Source of the DNA: JAFGPL01 sp963781805
Lineage (GTDB): Bacteria > Bacteroidota > Bacteroidia > Bacteroidales > UBA10428
Assembly (NCBI GenBank): GCA_963781805.1
Contig: CAWAHF010000004.1
Coordinates: forward strand, 5,890,001 to 5,954,000
DNA: 64,000 nt
Reading direction: 5' to 3'
Shown here piece by piece: positions 51,836 to 60,670 of the stretch (positions are counted from its first letter, which is position 1; every line of letters begins with the position of its first letter). A model generated the notes under the pieces. It was not told where the DNA came from. It saw only the letters and a list, made by a program, of their open reading frames with translations, and made no database searches. The position numbers and the translations under genes are program-made.

Positions 51836-53287
51836 ATGGTGCTTTTTCAACATGATATAAAACATTTATGTGAATTCTGGGACATTTCAAAACGGGATGA
51901 GAAATTTATTGATGACTGGAGATTTTATATTACTCCGGGCCAAAAAGTTTACTGGTCGGTCGACCAAAAACTAAGGCAACAACAATTGGCAATTGATCAT
52001 GAAAATTTCATTAAGTTGATTGCAGAAGACGGGTATGATGATAATCCCGTTTTTGACGGAAAATGGTCTGCGGTAAAAAAATACCTTGAAACATCGGGAT
52101 GGCCTTCTGCTGTGACACTGCTCAGGTGTGCAGAATTTTTTCATCTGAATACCCTGCAGAGTGTAATTCTTTGCCTGAAAACATCTTTTGAAAAAGAAAT
52201 CCTCAATCTTCCCGACTCAAGTATTGATAATGTTGCCAAAATGTTATTTGCAGACATGACAATTGAAAAAGTTACCCAAACATTTTTAAGTGATATCAAC
52301 AAGATAAAATTCAAGTTGGATCTTCGCGATTTCAGGGATATTGAAGACCTTTTCCAGCTAATGAGTGAGTTCTATCCGGCGCTTACGGATATTGAAATTT
52401 TCAGGGAATTAATTCGCGATATCCTGAAAGAAAAATTGCACCTGGAGTCGATTTTTTCAAGAAAGACCAGGGAATTTCTGAGTAGCAGGAATACCCTGGA
52501 CATAAGAAAACAAGGGGAATTAAGAGAAAAATCAGCTTTTATTGTACTTAAAATCCAATGGGCTGACAGAAAACTTGAGCTGGCAGATAAAGTGGATGAA
52601 CTGAATAAATTGCTCGAAGGTTACGGCATTCTGGTAAAAGAGTGGTCGAAAAATGTAGAATTGCCTTACAACTATTTTATTGAGACAAACCGAATCGTGC
52701 AGAGACTCCAAAATTCAAAGGGATTAAGAGGAAGCGCTAAAGATAGGACAGGATTTAATGCTGATGGCTCTGAACATAATAAAAGTTTTACTAAACTGGA
52801 CTTAAAGAAAATTGCCTTGGGGCTGGATTCAAAAATCAGAAAACTCTATGCAGATTCCGTTGTAAGTAATGCATTGCCCTTATTTGACAGTATAGCTTCG
52901 GGAAATTCAATTCTGGATTATTCCGAACAAGCTGTTGATGAACTGCTGAAGATAAAACGAATTCCTGATTCTTCTTTTCCCGGAAAAAGTCTGAGCGAAA
53001 AAATTATAAATGCAAAAGAGGAAATCAGTATGCTTGAAAAAGTACTGAAAATAGTTGAGTCTCAGCTTGAGACCATTAAAAAATCGGAACATTATAAAAC
53101 GGTAAGATTACACACCTCCAATTCGGACTTTTACCGAAAGCAGTTTCTGGACATAGCAAAGGAGAATATTCATACGGCATTGGAAATAAATGAATCACAA
53201 AAAGAAAGCATTATTTCATCTGCAGATTCTGAAGACATCAACCTGTTAAATAAAAAAATCCTGATCGAACTTGAAAAGCAATCCTAA
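51836..53287 (+). CDS. unknown helical protein divergent from the Clp-like gene
   Basis: The frame opens at 51767 with TTG, but that codon lies inside a promoter-like element, so I take the ATG at 51836, giving 483 residues. No signal peptide or membrane segment. It appears almost entirely helical, with charged heptad-like stretches (for example IINAKEEISMLEKVLKIVESQLETIKK near the C-terminus, given here by its ends only) suggesting coiled coils. I do not recognise a family. Its position, back to back with the unfoldase gene and next to the signalling operon, suggests a client, adaptor or partner (inference). Confidence 0.65.
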   Translation: MVLFQHDIKHLCEFWDISKRDEKFIDDWRFYITPGQKVYWSVDQKLRQQQLAIDHENFIKLIAEDGYDDNPVFDGKWSAVKKYLETSGWPSAVTLLRCAEFFHLNTLQSVILCLKTSFEKEILNLPDSSIDNVAKMLFADMTIEKVTQTFLSDINKIKFKLDLRDFRDIEDLFQLMSEFYPALTDIEIFRELIRDILKEKLHLESIFSRKTREFLSSRNTLDIRKQGELREKSAFIVLKIQWADRKLELADKVDELNKLLEGYGILVKEWSKNVELPYNYFIETNRIVQRLQNSKGLRGSAKDRTGFNADGSEHNKSFTKLDLKKIALGLDSKIRKLYADSVVSNALPLFDSIASGNSILDYSEQAVDELLKIKRIPDSSFPGKSLSEKIINAKEEISMLEKVLKIVESQLETIKKSEHYKTVRLHTSNSDFYRKQFLDIAKENIHTALEINESQKESIISSADSEDINLLNKKILIELEKQS

Positions 53288-53690
53288 GTTCAGGTACGTT
53301 AAAATTAATCCTACGTTGACAGATTAAAAGAAAGTTTTGGGGACACAGGTAATTTTCTCTGTCTCCGACAGTAACAAAGTTACTTCCTCCGGTTTCCGAT
53401 AAATCGGAACAGGCTGTGAGATCGGTTGCGCCTTAATTCAACTAATATTTTGGATACCCAAAATTAAGTTTCCCTAAGTCGGGATTAATCCGCATTTTAA
53501 TTCATAATTTAACGTGAGTTCGATATATCTAGAATGTTCATAGATTTGATTTTCAATAGCCCCAGGTTTTAACCTGGGATTTATAATGTTTAATAAATAC
53601 ATGAAATTTACAAAATTTATGAACCTTAAGCCCGGCGAAGCCAATAATGCGGGTTAAACCGGGGTCAGAACTGTTTTTCTGTTTTAATTT
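53288..53690. other. 403-base gap with a repeat-like element
   Basis: No gene seen. The left part contains short inverted pairs (ggtttccgataaatcggaac near 53390). The right part holds the imperfect inverted repeat at 53557-53666. It separates the plus-strand helical gene from the end of the minus-strand signalling operon. Confidence 0.5.
53557..53666. repeat. imperfect inverted repeat, REP/MITE-like
   Basis: Left arm GCCCCAGGTTTTAACCTGGG, itself a palindrome, and right arm GCGGGTTAAACCGGGGTC are rough reverse complements. They flank an AT-rich core with TTAAGCCCGGCGAAGCC. Similar CCCGGTTTAACCCGGG-rich elements are common between Bacteroidota genes. Confidence 0.55.
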
Positions 53691-55715
53691 TCATACAGTT
53701 GCGGTTACCGATTTTTTTTCAAGCATTTCCTGTGCCATCCTGGTAATATTGGCCTCAACTATTCCAATTTCCCATACCTTGTAAATCTCATCTTTCAGGT
53801 TCATCTTATAGTCAAGTGCGCTTAAACCTTTGTCGGATGCGTAAATCTCTGCGGCAACTTTCACCAGGTTTTCACTGAAACCGAATTGATCCACAAAATT
53901 ATTCATTCCATACAGGATAATCTCATCGCATTTTTTGGCAGAATAATTAGCGATTTTTTGAGCTGAAAGTATACAGTACAAAAATAGCGTTTCTCTTTTC
54001 AATGAAAGTGTGTATGACATTTGTCCCACTGTCCATTGATATGAACTTTTAACAAGTTTATTGTTAATCCATTTAATATAATCAAATAGTTTTTCGGGAC
54101 TGGCACACAATACATTTCTACACCGTTCAAAGATGGAATTACGAAACAAATCCAGTTTTATATCACTATCATCCGGTTTTATCTTATTCCACATTTTTTC
54201 CAACAGGCTGTCAACTTCCTCAGGTTGCTGATCATGCCATTTCACTAATGTGACCAGCAGGAAGTTATCAAAATTATCACAGGTATAGTACTGATGACGA
54301 TGCATTCTTAGGAATACACCAAACTGCTCATTTTTTGCCGTTGTTTTCATATAATAATTGTACAACGAATCTTTGTTCTTCTTGGTGATTCCATCGTCAA
54401 GGGTTGGTTTTCTCCAGAATACGTCTGGCAAAGATTGGTTGCCGTTGGATGTAATTTTTTTAAGGTATTCTATTCGTTCATCCGTATTGGAAAGCATAAA
54501 AAAGTATTCCAGCGGATTTGTATCCTGATTGGGACTTTCTATATATTTTGAGGCTTCATCAGGAAATTCAAAAATAATGGCTCTGGTGAGGTGGGGTATC
54601 AGTTTGTCGTGGTTGGCCGATTTTTTTGCCAGCTCAAATGCTGTATCAAAGAGTTTTCCGGCGATTAACAGTACATAGAAATTGGATTCTGCCTCAAACA
54701 GCGAACCGACTTTTTCCTTCATAAGGGTATAAGCTTCAACGGCTTCTTCAGGTGTATTTGGAAGGTTGCCAAACCATTGCGATAAAGCAAGATCTTTTAA
54801 ATAGGCAGGGGTAACTTCTTCGATATACGTTAATGCGCTTTCGTGATGAGATTTTAATACAACCCAGTTATTTAAAACTTTGGCAACGAGAGTGAAGCCT
54901 TTTAAATAATCACTTTCAAAAACCTGATTATTTTTCACTGCAAAATTATACAGGTCTTTCATCAGGGCGATTGAAACTTCCGAATTATGTTTTTCGGTAT
55001 CAACTACAAGCGACATATAATTTTTAAAAGCCTGTGTTTCTTTCTTTTCGTCTTCAGTTCCGGCAGGTGATACCATGCTATTTCTCAAATAGAATGCAAT
55101 TTTTTTAGCAATTTTTTCTGAAACCTGAACCTTTGATTCTGATTTTGTAAGAATTTCTTCAATGATTTTTTCGATGGTGTATGTGACGCTCAGCGATTTC
55201 AGTACATCATTCCATTCATCTTCCGAAAGACTTTTTTCTTCGTTCCAGCGCAATAAGAAATCTTTCTGGGTTTCACCATTCACTTTTTGAAGCAACCGGA
55301 TTGAGTTCTTTCTTTCAAGGGGTAACCATGCATTAATCAAGGCAATCCAGGCAACTGACTTACCACCGATCCACCATTTTTTTCGAAGGTTTTTCTCACA
55401 CTCATTTAGAATAATAGCCGCATTTTCTTTGTCATTTGCAGCCTCTGAAATCTTTGCTGTCAATTCTGCTACAAATCCTTTGGATTTACTTTGGGTGTGA
55501 GGTTCCAAAGCTTTTTGCAGAGAATCATAATCTTTTTTGTAATCAAGGGGCAGTAAATCTTTCATCGGTTTTAGTTTTGCCCAGTAATCATCGAATGATT
55601 CGGGCAAAAAAGTTCTGGATAGCATACACACTTTTAAAAGCAAGGCTGCTTTTGTTTTCGAATAGATTTCTGAATTTTCCAGAATCTTTTCAATTAAACT
55701 TAAATTTTTTGACAT
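53691..55715 (-). CDS. large helical protein, last gene of the signalling operon
   Basis: A 674-residue protein of no family I recognise. No signal peptide or membrane span. The sequence is helical throughout with repeating short amphipathic helices (for example TPEEAVEAYTLMKEK, FDTAFELAKKSANHDKL), like TPR/HEAT-type solenoids, and could be a scaffold. It is the most distal gene of the minus-strand cluster, 145 bases after the zinc-ribbon gene. It may be read from that operon or from its own promoter. Confidence 0.6.
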   Translation of the reverse strand: MSKNLSLIEKILENSEIYSKTKAALLLKVCMLSRTFLPESFDDYWAKLKPMKDLLPLDYKKDYDSLQKALEPHTQSKSKGFVAELTAKISEAANDKENAAIILNECEKNLRKKWWIGGKSVAWIALINAWLPLERKNSIRLLQKVNGETQKDFLLRWNEEKSLSEDEWNDVLKSLSVTYTIEKIIEEILTKSESKVQVSEKIAKKIAFYLRNSMVSPAGTEDEKKETQAFKNYMSLVVDTEKHNSEVSIALMKDLYNFAVKNNQVFESDYLKGFTLVAKVLNNWVVLKSHHESALTYIEEVTPAYLKDLALSQWFGNLPNTPEEAVEAYTLMKEKVGSLFEAESNFYVLLIAGKLFDTAFELAKKSANHDKLIPHLTRAIIFEFPDEASKYIESPNQDTNPLEYFFMLSNTDERIEYLKKITSNGNQSLPDVFWRKPTLDDGITKKNKDSLYNYYMKTTAKNEQFGVFLRMHRHQYYTCDNFDNFLLVTLVKWHDQQPEEVDSLLEKMWNKIKPDDSDIKLDLFRNSIFERCRNVLCASPEKLFDYIKWINNKLVKSSYQWTVGQMSYTLSLKRETLFLYCILSAQKIANYSAKKCDEIILYGMNNFVDQFGFSENLVKVAAEIYASDKGLSALDYKMNLKDEIYKVWEIGIVEANITRMAQEMLEKKSVTATV

Positions 55716-55860
55716 TTTATTAAGTATTTGGGTGAATATGAATTATTTATTAAACTGATGTTAAACGATTCCAACCATGACGAACAATTTTTTCATCTTC
55801 ATTTTATAGAGCATCTAAATCAGCAGATATTGGTGTTCTTTGAAATCCAATTTCATCTGA

Positions 55861-56319
55861 TTAATATGCATGTATGTTACTCGTATCTATTTCATTGTAA
55901 ACTTTGCACTTAGGACACTTTACGATGGTAAGGTTCTGATACCTGAGTCCGTCTTCCCATATATGTCCGCATTTACCGCAGCTCACATGACATATAAAGT
56001 TGTCTGAGATTTTTTGAAGGGCAGTGCTTAGGCTAAATAAAGATGGAAAACCATTAATTGATCCTGTACAATTTTTTTTGGAGATATCTGTTTGAAACGG
56101 AAGTAACTTTTCGAGATAGAGACCTTCCTTGTCTTTCCCCCAGTTTCCTTCGGGAGTTTCTACAATCACATAGTACATAGGTTGTGTAACAGTTTTGGTT
56201 TCCAGAAATTTTCTGGCTTCTTCTGCAGAAGTACTTTTATACATTTCATACTTAGTTCCGTTTCCACCTTCCTGGTATCCCATAAATTGTGGTTTTGAAG
56301 AATTGCTAAAGAGTCCCAT
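55861..56319 (-). CDS. small zinc-ribbon protein
   Basis: A 152-residue protein. The first 100 residues are mixed alpha/beta (EEARKFLETKTVTQPMYYVI) with no recognised family. The C-terminal part is a zinc ribbon: Cys114-x2-Cys117 (CGKCGHIW) and Cys135-x2-Cys138 (CPKCKVYNEI). No export signal. The kinases and the VWA protein upstream also carry cysteine pairs, so zinc-ribbon contacts may be a theme of this operon (inference). It lies 53 bases after the kinase-SUMF1 gene. Confidence 0.65.
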   Translation of the reverse strand: MGLFSNSSKPQFMGYQEGGNGTKYEMYKSTSAEEARKFLETKTVTQPMYYVIVETPEGNWGKDKEGLYLEKLLPFQTDISKKNCTGSINGFPSLFSLSTALQKISDNFICHVSCGKCGHIWEDGLRYQNLTIVKCPKCKVYNEIDTSNIHAY

Positions 56320-56372
56320 TTTATTATTTATTTTTATGATAAGATTGATAAAAGTTTTTTAGTTATGGCATA

Positions 56373-58325
56373 TTACACACTATTGGTATCAAAAAAACCT
56401 ATCCAGGTATAAACATTGTTTTCAGGAATTTTTAAATCTGAAACATCGAATGATTCCAGTTCACCGTTACAAACCGGGCATCTTTCATCTTCCTGTACAA
56501 TTTCTGTACTACCGATGGATGATTTTCTATCGGGTTCCCGTGCAACCCTGAATCCAAAGGTATTGTGCTTTTGGTTGCTGTTCACGGCCAAATCATGTAC
56601 AAAGGGCAGGCCGAACAATTCGCAGGAGTCGCCCCAGCATCCGCCACGAAGATATTTGTAGCTTTCATTCTCCGGATGGGATTCGTTTACCCATTCAGAA
56701 ACATTGCCTACCATATGATGACAACCATAAGGACTTCTGCCGTTTTCATACTCAGCTACAGCCACTGTATTGCGATGTCCTGATTCTGCCGAGTTGCAGT
56801 AGGCAGATGAATACACATCTCCCCACGGATACAGATTGCCGGAAGTACCACGGGCTGATTTTTCCCATTCTTCGCCGGTAGGCAGCCTGTAACCCAGCCA
56901 ATTGCAGTATGCCTGTGCATCATCGTATGAGACATTCACTACCGGATGATTGGCAATAGACTCTTCAAAAGCATTGTTGAGGTCCCTGTTCCAGTGATCC
57001 GGAATCGGGCTGTAACCGGTTGATTTGACAAAATTCAGATATTGCATATTTGTGACCGGATAAATATCTATTTCAAATTCGTTCAGGTAAACTTTTTCGT
57101 ATTGTTCTTTAAATCCCGATTTACTGATATACTGGCTAAATTTTCCCACCAATTGCTCGGCATGCTCTTTTTTGCATCCCTTATAAAATTCACCTGAAGG
57201 AATAAGTACAAAATGATGATCGTTCTTCGACTTGGATTTGGATAATTCAAGGGCCGATTTGCGTCCTTTGGTATTATGTACACAACCGCACATTTTGCAT
57301 CGAAGGTTTTCTGCAATCTTAACCTTTCCTTTGGCAATGCTTATGATCAGATGAACCAACTCTTTCTTAAGTTCATAAAAATTTTGATATCGGTTATGAG
57401 GACTTACCTGGAGACATTTATTTAAGATCTGCATATATTCATCCGGAATTCCTTGAACCGGTTCAATATCCTTTTCATTCATGCGATGATTCAGGTTGCC
57501 CAAATTACCTCCCAGCATCCGGTATAAGGTTGCTCCAAAGGAATAAATATCCGATGACGGAATGACGTTATCAAAATGAATTTTTTGTTCGGGAGACATA
57601 TAATCAAATGTGCCTGCTTTGGGCGGCGTAGCCATAAAATTGGAATAGGAACCGCCTGCAAGGATAAACTTTGATAATCCCAGATCTATAATTTTGGGAA
57701 TATTTTTACCGGTAATCAATATGTTTTCGGGTTTTATATCCCTGTGGACAAAACTGATGGCTCTTTGGGTACTGCTTGCGATAGAACGGTTGTAAGCCTT
57801 GATAATCTCGTCGTTGATGTAAATAAATGCATTGGCAAAACTTATGGCAATATGAAGCGATTGTAGAATGCCTATGGTTGATTTTCCTGTTTTACCAAAA
57901 ATATCCTGGTATTTTTTTTCCAGATCGATACTGTTTTCAATATATTCACATTCAAAGAAAATCTGACCGCTTTCGGTCCACCAGAAATCCAAACCGCTTA
58001 CCAGGTTCATATGTCCGGTGAGCTGACACGAAAGTCTTGCTTCTCTGAACAGGGCCAGTAAAATATAATCGCCAAGTTGTACAATTTTAGTATCATCAAT
58101 GGCATTTTCGATAATTGAATCCTTCAGGAATTCCCAGCTTTCAAACAATTTATACCTGTCCCAGATAACCTCTTTGATGGTTTTTACCACAATTTTTTTC
58201 ATTCGTTTGTGACAGAAACCAATATAAACTCTACCCAGGCCCCCCTCAAAAATGTCCTTTACTTCTATAAAATCGCGAATCCTGTCATTTTTCTCATATC
58301 TGGAATAACCAGTTCTGGTAATCAT
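56373..58325 (-). CDS. Ser/Thr protein kinase fused to a SUMF1-like domain
   Basis: A 650-residue fusion. Kinase domain about 20-330: glycine loop EGGLGRV, Lys48 in VVKTIKE, HRDIKPEN at 194-201, DLG at 214-216 in place of DFG, and YMSPEQ. A CxxC pair (343-346) follows. A SUMF1/formylglycine-enzyme-like domain occupies about 370-597 (EFEIDIYPVTNMQYLNFV, LPTGEEWEKSARG, YPWGD, MVGNVSEW, RGGCWGDSC, FGFRVARE). A CPVC pair at 616-619 ends the protein. Kinase-SUMF1 fusions occur in bacterial signalling, where the SUMF1-like part is often a binding domain. Enzymatic formylglycine activity is not assured. The start is 11 bases after the PP2C stop. Confidence 0.88.
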   Translation of the reverse strand: MITRTGYSRYEKNDRIRDFIEVKDIFEGGLGRVYIGFCHKRMKKIVVKTIKEVIWDRYKLFESWEFLKDSIIENAIDDTKIVQLGDYILLALFREARLSCQLTGHMNLVSGLDFWWTESGQIFFECEYIENSIDLEKKYQDIFGKTGKSTIGILQSLHIAISFANAFIYINDEIIKAYNRSIASSTQRAISFVHRDIKPENILITGKNIPKIIDLGLSKFILAGGSYSNFMATPPKAGTFDYMSPEQKIHFDNVIPSSDIYSFGATLYRMLGGNLGNLNHRMNEKDIEPVQGIPDEYMQILNKCLQVSPHNRYQNFYELKKELVHLIISIAKGKVKIAENLRCKMCGCVHNTKGRKSALELSKSKSKNDHHFVLIPSGEFYKGCKKEHAEQLVGKFSQYISKSGFKEQYEKVYLNEFEIDIYPVTNMQYLNFVKSTGYSPIPDHWNRDLNNAFEESIANHPVVNVSYDDAQAYCNWLGYRLPTGEEWEKSARGTSGNLYPWGDVYSSAYCNSAESGHRNTVAVAEYENGRSPYGCHHMVGNVSEWVNESHPENESYKYLRGGCWGDSCELFGLPFVHDLAVNSNQKHNTFGFRVAREPDRKSSIGSTEIVQEDERCPVCNGELESFDVSDLKIPENNVYTWIGFFDTNSV

Positions 58326-58336
58326 AAGCTGATTTT

Positions 58337-59083
58337 TTATGGTTTTATAACAATTATTGAAATATTATCTGAACCGCCTGCATTCAAAGCAGCCTGAAGG
58401 AGCCCGTCAGCTATTTTTTCAGCGTTTATGCCGGATAACGTTATCCGATGAATTTCTTCATCAGATACCATATCCCAAAGTCCGTCAGAACAGACTAAAA
58501 TGATTTCATCTTCTTTAAGTTCCCTGGTTGTATATTCGGGAACCACTTCTACCGGAGCTCCAATGGCCATGGTGAGCTTGTTACGAATAGTACTTTCTTT
58601 CGCTTCCTCTGGTGTCATATGACCATTTTTTACGGCTTGTGCCACAACAGAGTGATCGGTTCCAATCTGCCCGATTTTTGTCTGATCGATTACATAAATT
58701 CGTGAATCTCCAACATGGCATGCATGCATTATCATACCTTCCAGAACCACCAGACAAAGCGTACAACCCATTCCTCTGTAATCCGGATTTTTCCTGGCCA
58801 AATCGATAAGATGCTGATGAGCACCCAAAAAAAGTTCCGACATGCTGGTTCCTATATCTTGTTCCGATTTAAAAAGTGATTGCAGTCTCAGATTATTCTT
58901 AATATATAAAACCGATTCCTTGCTGGCAATCTCTCCGGCATTATGACCTCCCATGCCGTCGGCGAGAATATAATAATAATCTTTGCAACTGTAAAATATA
59001 TAATCTTCGTTGCCTGTTCGTACTTTCCCCACGTTGGTAAGCCCGTAACATTTTTCTGAATTTTTACCTTTAAATAAACGCAT
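58337..59083 (-). CDS. PP2C-family Ser/Thr protein phosphatase
   Basis: A 248-residue cytoplasmic PP2C/PPM phosphatase. All metal-binding motifs are present: RTGNEDY (Glu26/Asp27), LADGMGGHNAGEIAS (Asp42), HVGDSRIY (Asp126), CSDGLWDMVSDEEI (Asp200) and GGSDNISIIV (Asp239). No extra domain. It would reverse phosphorylation made by the two kinases on either side, as in the kinase-phosphatase pairs of other bacterial operons. About 100 bases separate it from the upstream kinase gene, with no gene in between. Confidence 0.95.
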   Translation of the reverse strand: MRLFKGKNSEKCYGLTNVGKVRTGNEDYIFYSCKDYYYILADGMGGHNAGEIASKESVLYIKNNLRLQSLFKSEQDIGTSMSELFLGAHQHLIDLARKNPDYRGMGCTLCLVVLEGMIMHACHVGDSRIYVIDQTKIGQIGTDHSVVAQAVKNGHMTPEEAKESTIRNKLTMAIGAPVEVVPEYTTRELKEDEIILVCSDGLWDMVSDEEIHRITLSGINAEKIADGLLQAALNAGGSDNISIIVIKP

Positions 59084-59183
59084 TTTGTTTTGTTTTAATA
59101 TAGACCTTCATATACCGTCGCCATTGATCAACCCGGCTTTTTTAAAATCCGAAACATCTAGTGAAGGTGACCTTGGTTTCAAC

Positions 59184-60656
59184 CTAGTAATATTTTTCCA
59201 AATCATTCAACATCTCATCCACATGCTGATATCTTTTATCAATCTCTTTACAGATAGATTTATTTACAATTTTTGCCAGTTCTGCATCAATATCCGGTAA
59301 TTTCTTCTCCACAGGGATAAACTTTTCAGACAATATGATGCCCAGCACATTATTATTAAAACCTAATTTATTGAGTTCTCTGAGAAGTTTTTCCCGGTTT
59401 CTGCCATATTGTTTTTTTAAAGAATTCAATTCAAAACATGAAGGATACAGGAAAGGCATCCCTGCTGTAAGTAAATAATAAAATGTAATGCCCATAGAAT
59501 ATATATCGGCTCTCTGATCAACATCTTTGGTATTTGTAATTTGTTCGGGAGACATAAATAACAGACTGCCTTTGCGCTCTCCTACCTTTGTCAAGACTGA
59601 TCCCGAAGCATTCCTGTAAGATTTTGCCAGCCCAAAGTCGGTAACTCTGGCAAATTTCTCACCGTTGGTTTTATGCAATAGAATGTTTCCGGGCTTGATA
59701 TCCCTGTGAATGAAATTATTATCATGTAAATACTTCAATCCGCGGAGGCTTTGAATCATAAAATTCACGCATTCTTTTATGGGAATCTGTCCATTTTTTT
59801 CTTCGATGAAGTTTTCAAGCGAGCCTGAATTTGCAAATTCCATTATCAGAAACGGAATTGATCCTTGTATCCCACTGTCAATAAACTGGATAATGTTTTC
59901 ATGACTCAGCGATTTGTGCACATTTATCTCACGAATGAAGTGTTTAATTACAAGCTCGTTGGTATTCAGCCCTTCAATTTTTTTCAAAACAAGCATTCGG
60001 GCTGTTTTGGTGTGATAAACTATGTAAACAGCTCCCATTCCGCCATGATCCAGAAACTTAATTAATTCATAATCTCCAATGCAGTCACCTTTCAGATATT
60101 CTCTATCCGGGAGGCAGTTTTCACAGAGATAAGTTACCCTGTCTGACAGACGATGTGCTTTGCCATCTGAATTTGCCCTTAGTGTCAGGTCGGAACCGCA
60201 CACCTGGCATGTATATTTTTTTTCGATGGTTGAGGCAATGGCTGCATTTAATTCGCCCGAAACACAGTTATCGCATAAATCAATGTTACTGTGAATAGCG
60301 GGAACTTCAAATTCAGCCTTACACTTTTTGCAGGTTACAATATGTTGTTGAAACTCTTTTTCAATACTGATTTTCAGGGAGGTAAAACCAATTTTGATAA
60401 TATCATTATGCTTAATGGCTGCTTCCTGAACTGGGATATCATTCACTTTGGTTTCGTTGGTTGTGCTTAAATGGTGTAACATGCAGTTTGGAGGAGCTAT
60501 TTCAAGTATGCACTGATTCCTGGAAACATATTTATCCTGACTTCCTGTCTGAATTAATGCCTCTTTTGATCTGCCAACCAACAGATTTGCAGGTTGATCG
60601 AAAACAAATACCTTACCGGCTTCAGGACCAGATAATATTTCAACACTAATTTTCAA
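59184..60656 (-). CDS. FHA - zinc ribbon - Ser/Thr protein kinase fusion
   Basis: A 490-residue protein with three parts. An FHA domain (about 5-97: LLVGRSKEA, YVSRNQCILEI) binds phosphothreonine. Residues about 105-185 contain two cysteine-pair groups (C109/C112 with C128/C131, and C150/C153 with C178/C181), probably two zinc ribbons. The kinase domain (about 190-490) has GGMGAVY, Lys225 in LVLKKIEG, HRDIKPGN (317-324), DFG (340-342) and FMSPEQ. No membrane segment. It may be recruited to phosphorylated partners such as the adjacent VWA-FHA protein (inference). It starts 14 bases after that gene. Confidence 0.93.
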   Translation of the reverse strand: MKISVEILSGPEAGKVFVFDQPANLLVGRSKEALIQTGSQDKYVSRNQCILEIAPPNCMLHHLSTTNETKVNDIPVQEAAIKHNDIIKIGFTSLKISIEKEFQQHIVTCKKCKAEFEVPAIHSNIDLCDNCVSGELNAAIASTIEKKYTCQVCGSDLTLRANSDGKAHRLSDRVTYLCENCLPDREYLKGDCIGDYELIKFLDHGGMGAVYIVYHTKTARMLVLKKIEGLNTNELVIKHFIREINVHKSLSHENIIQFIDSGIQGSIPFLIMEFANSGSLENFIEEKNGQIPIKECVNFMIQSLRGLKYLHDNNFIHRDIKPGNILLHKTNGEKFARVTDFGLAKSYRNASGSVLTKVGERKGSLLFMSPEQITNTKDVDQRADIYSMGITFYYLLTAGMPFLYPSCFELNSLKKQYGRNREKLLRELNKLGFNNNVLGIILSEKFIPVEKKLPDIDAELAKIVNKSICKEIDKRYQHVDEMLNDLEKYY

Positions 60657-60670
60657 AACTGTCTAATTCA

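Noticed and set aside
56373..58325. Formylglycine-generating enzyme for the sulfatases of a glycan locus
   Set aside because: The cysteine pair is not at the catalytic place, no sulfatase gene is in the window, and the domain is fused to a kinase.
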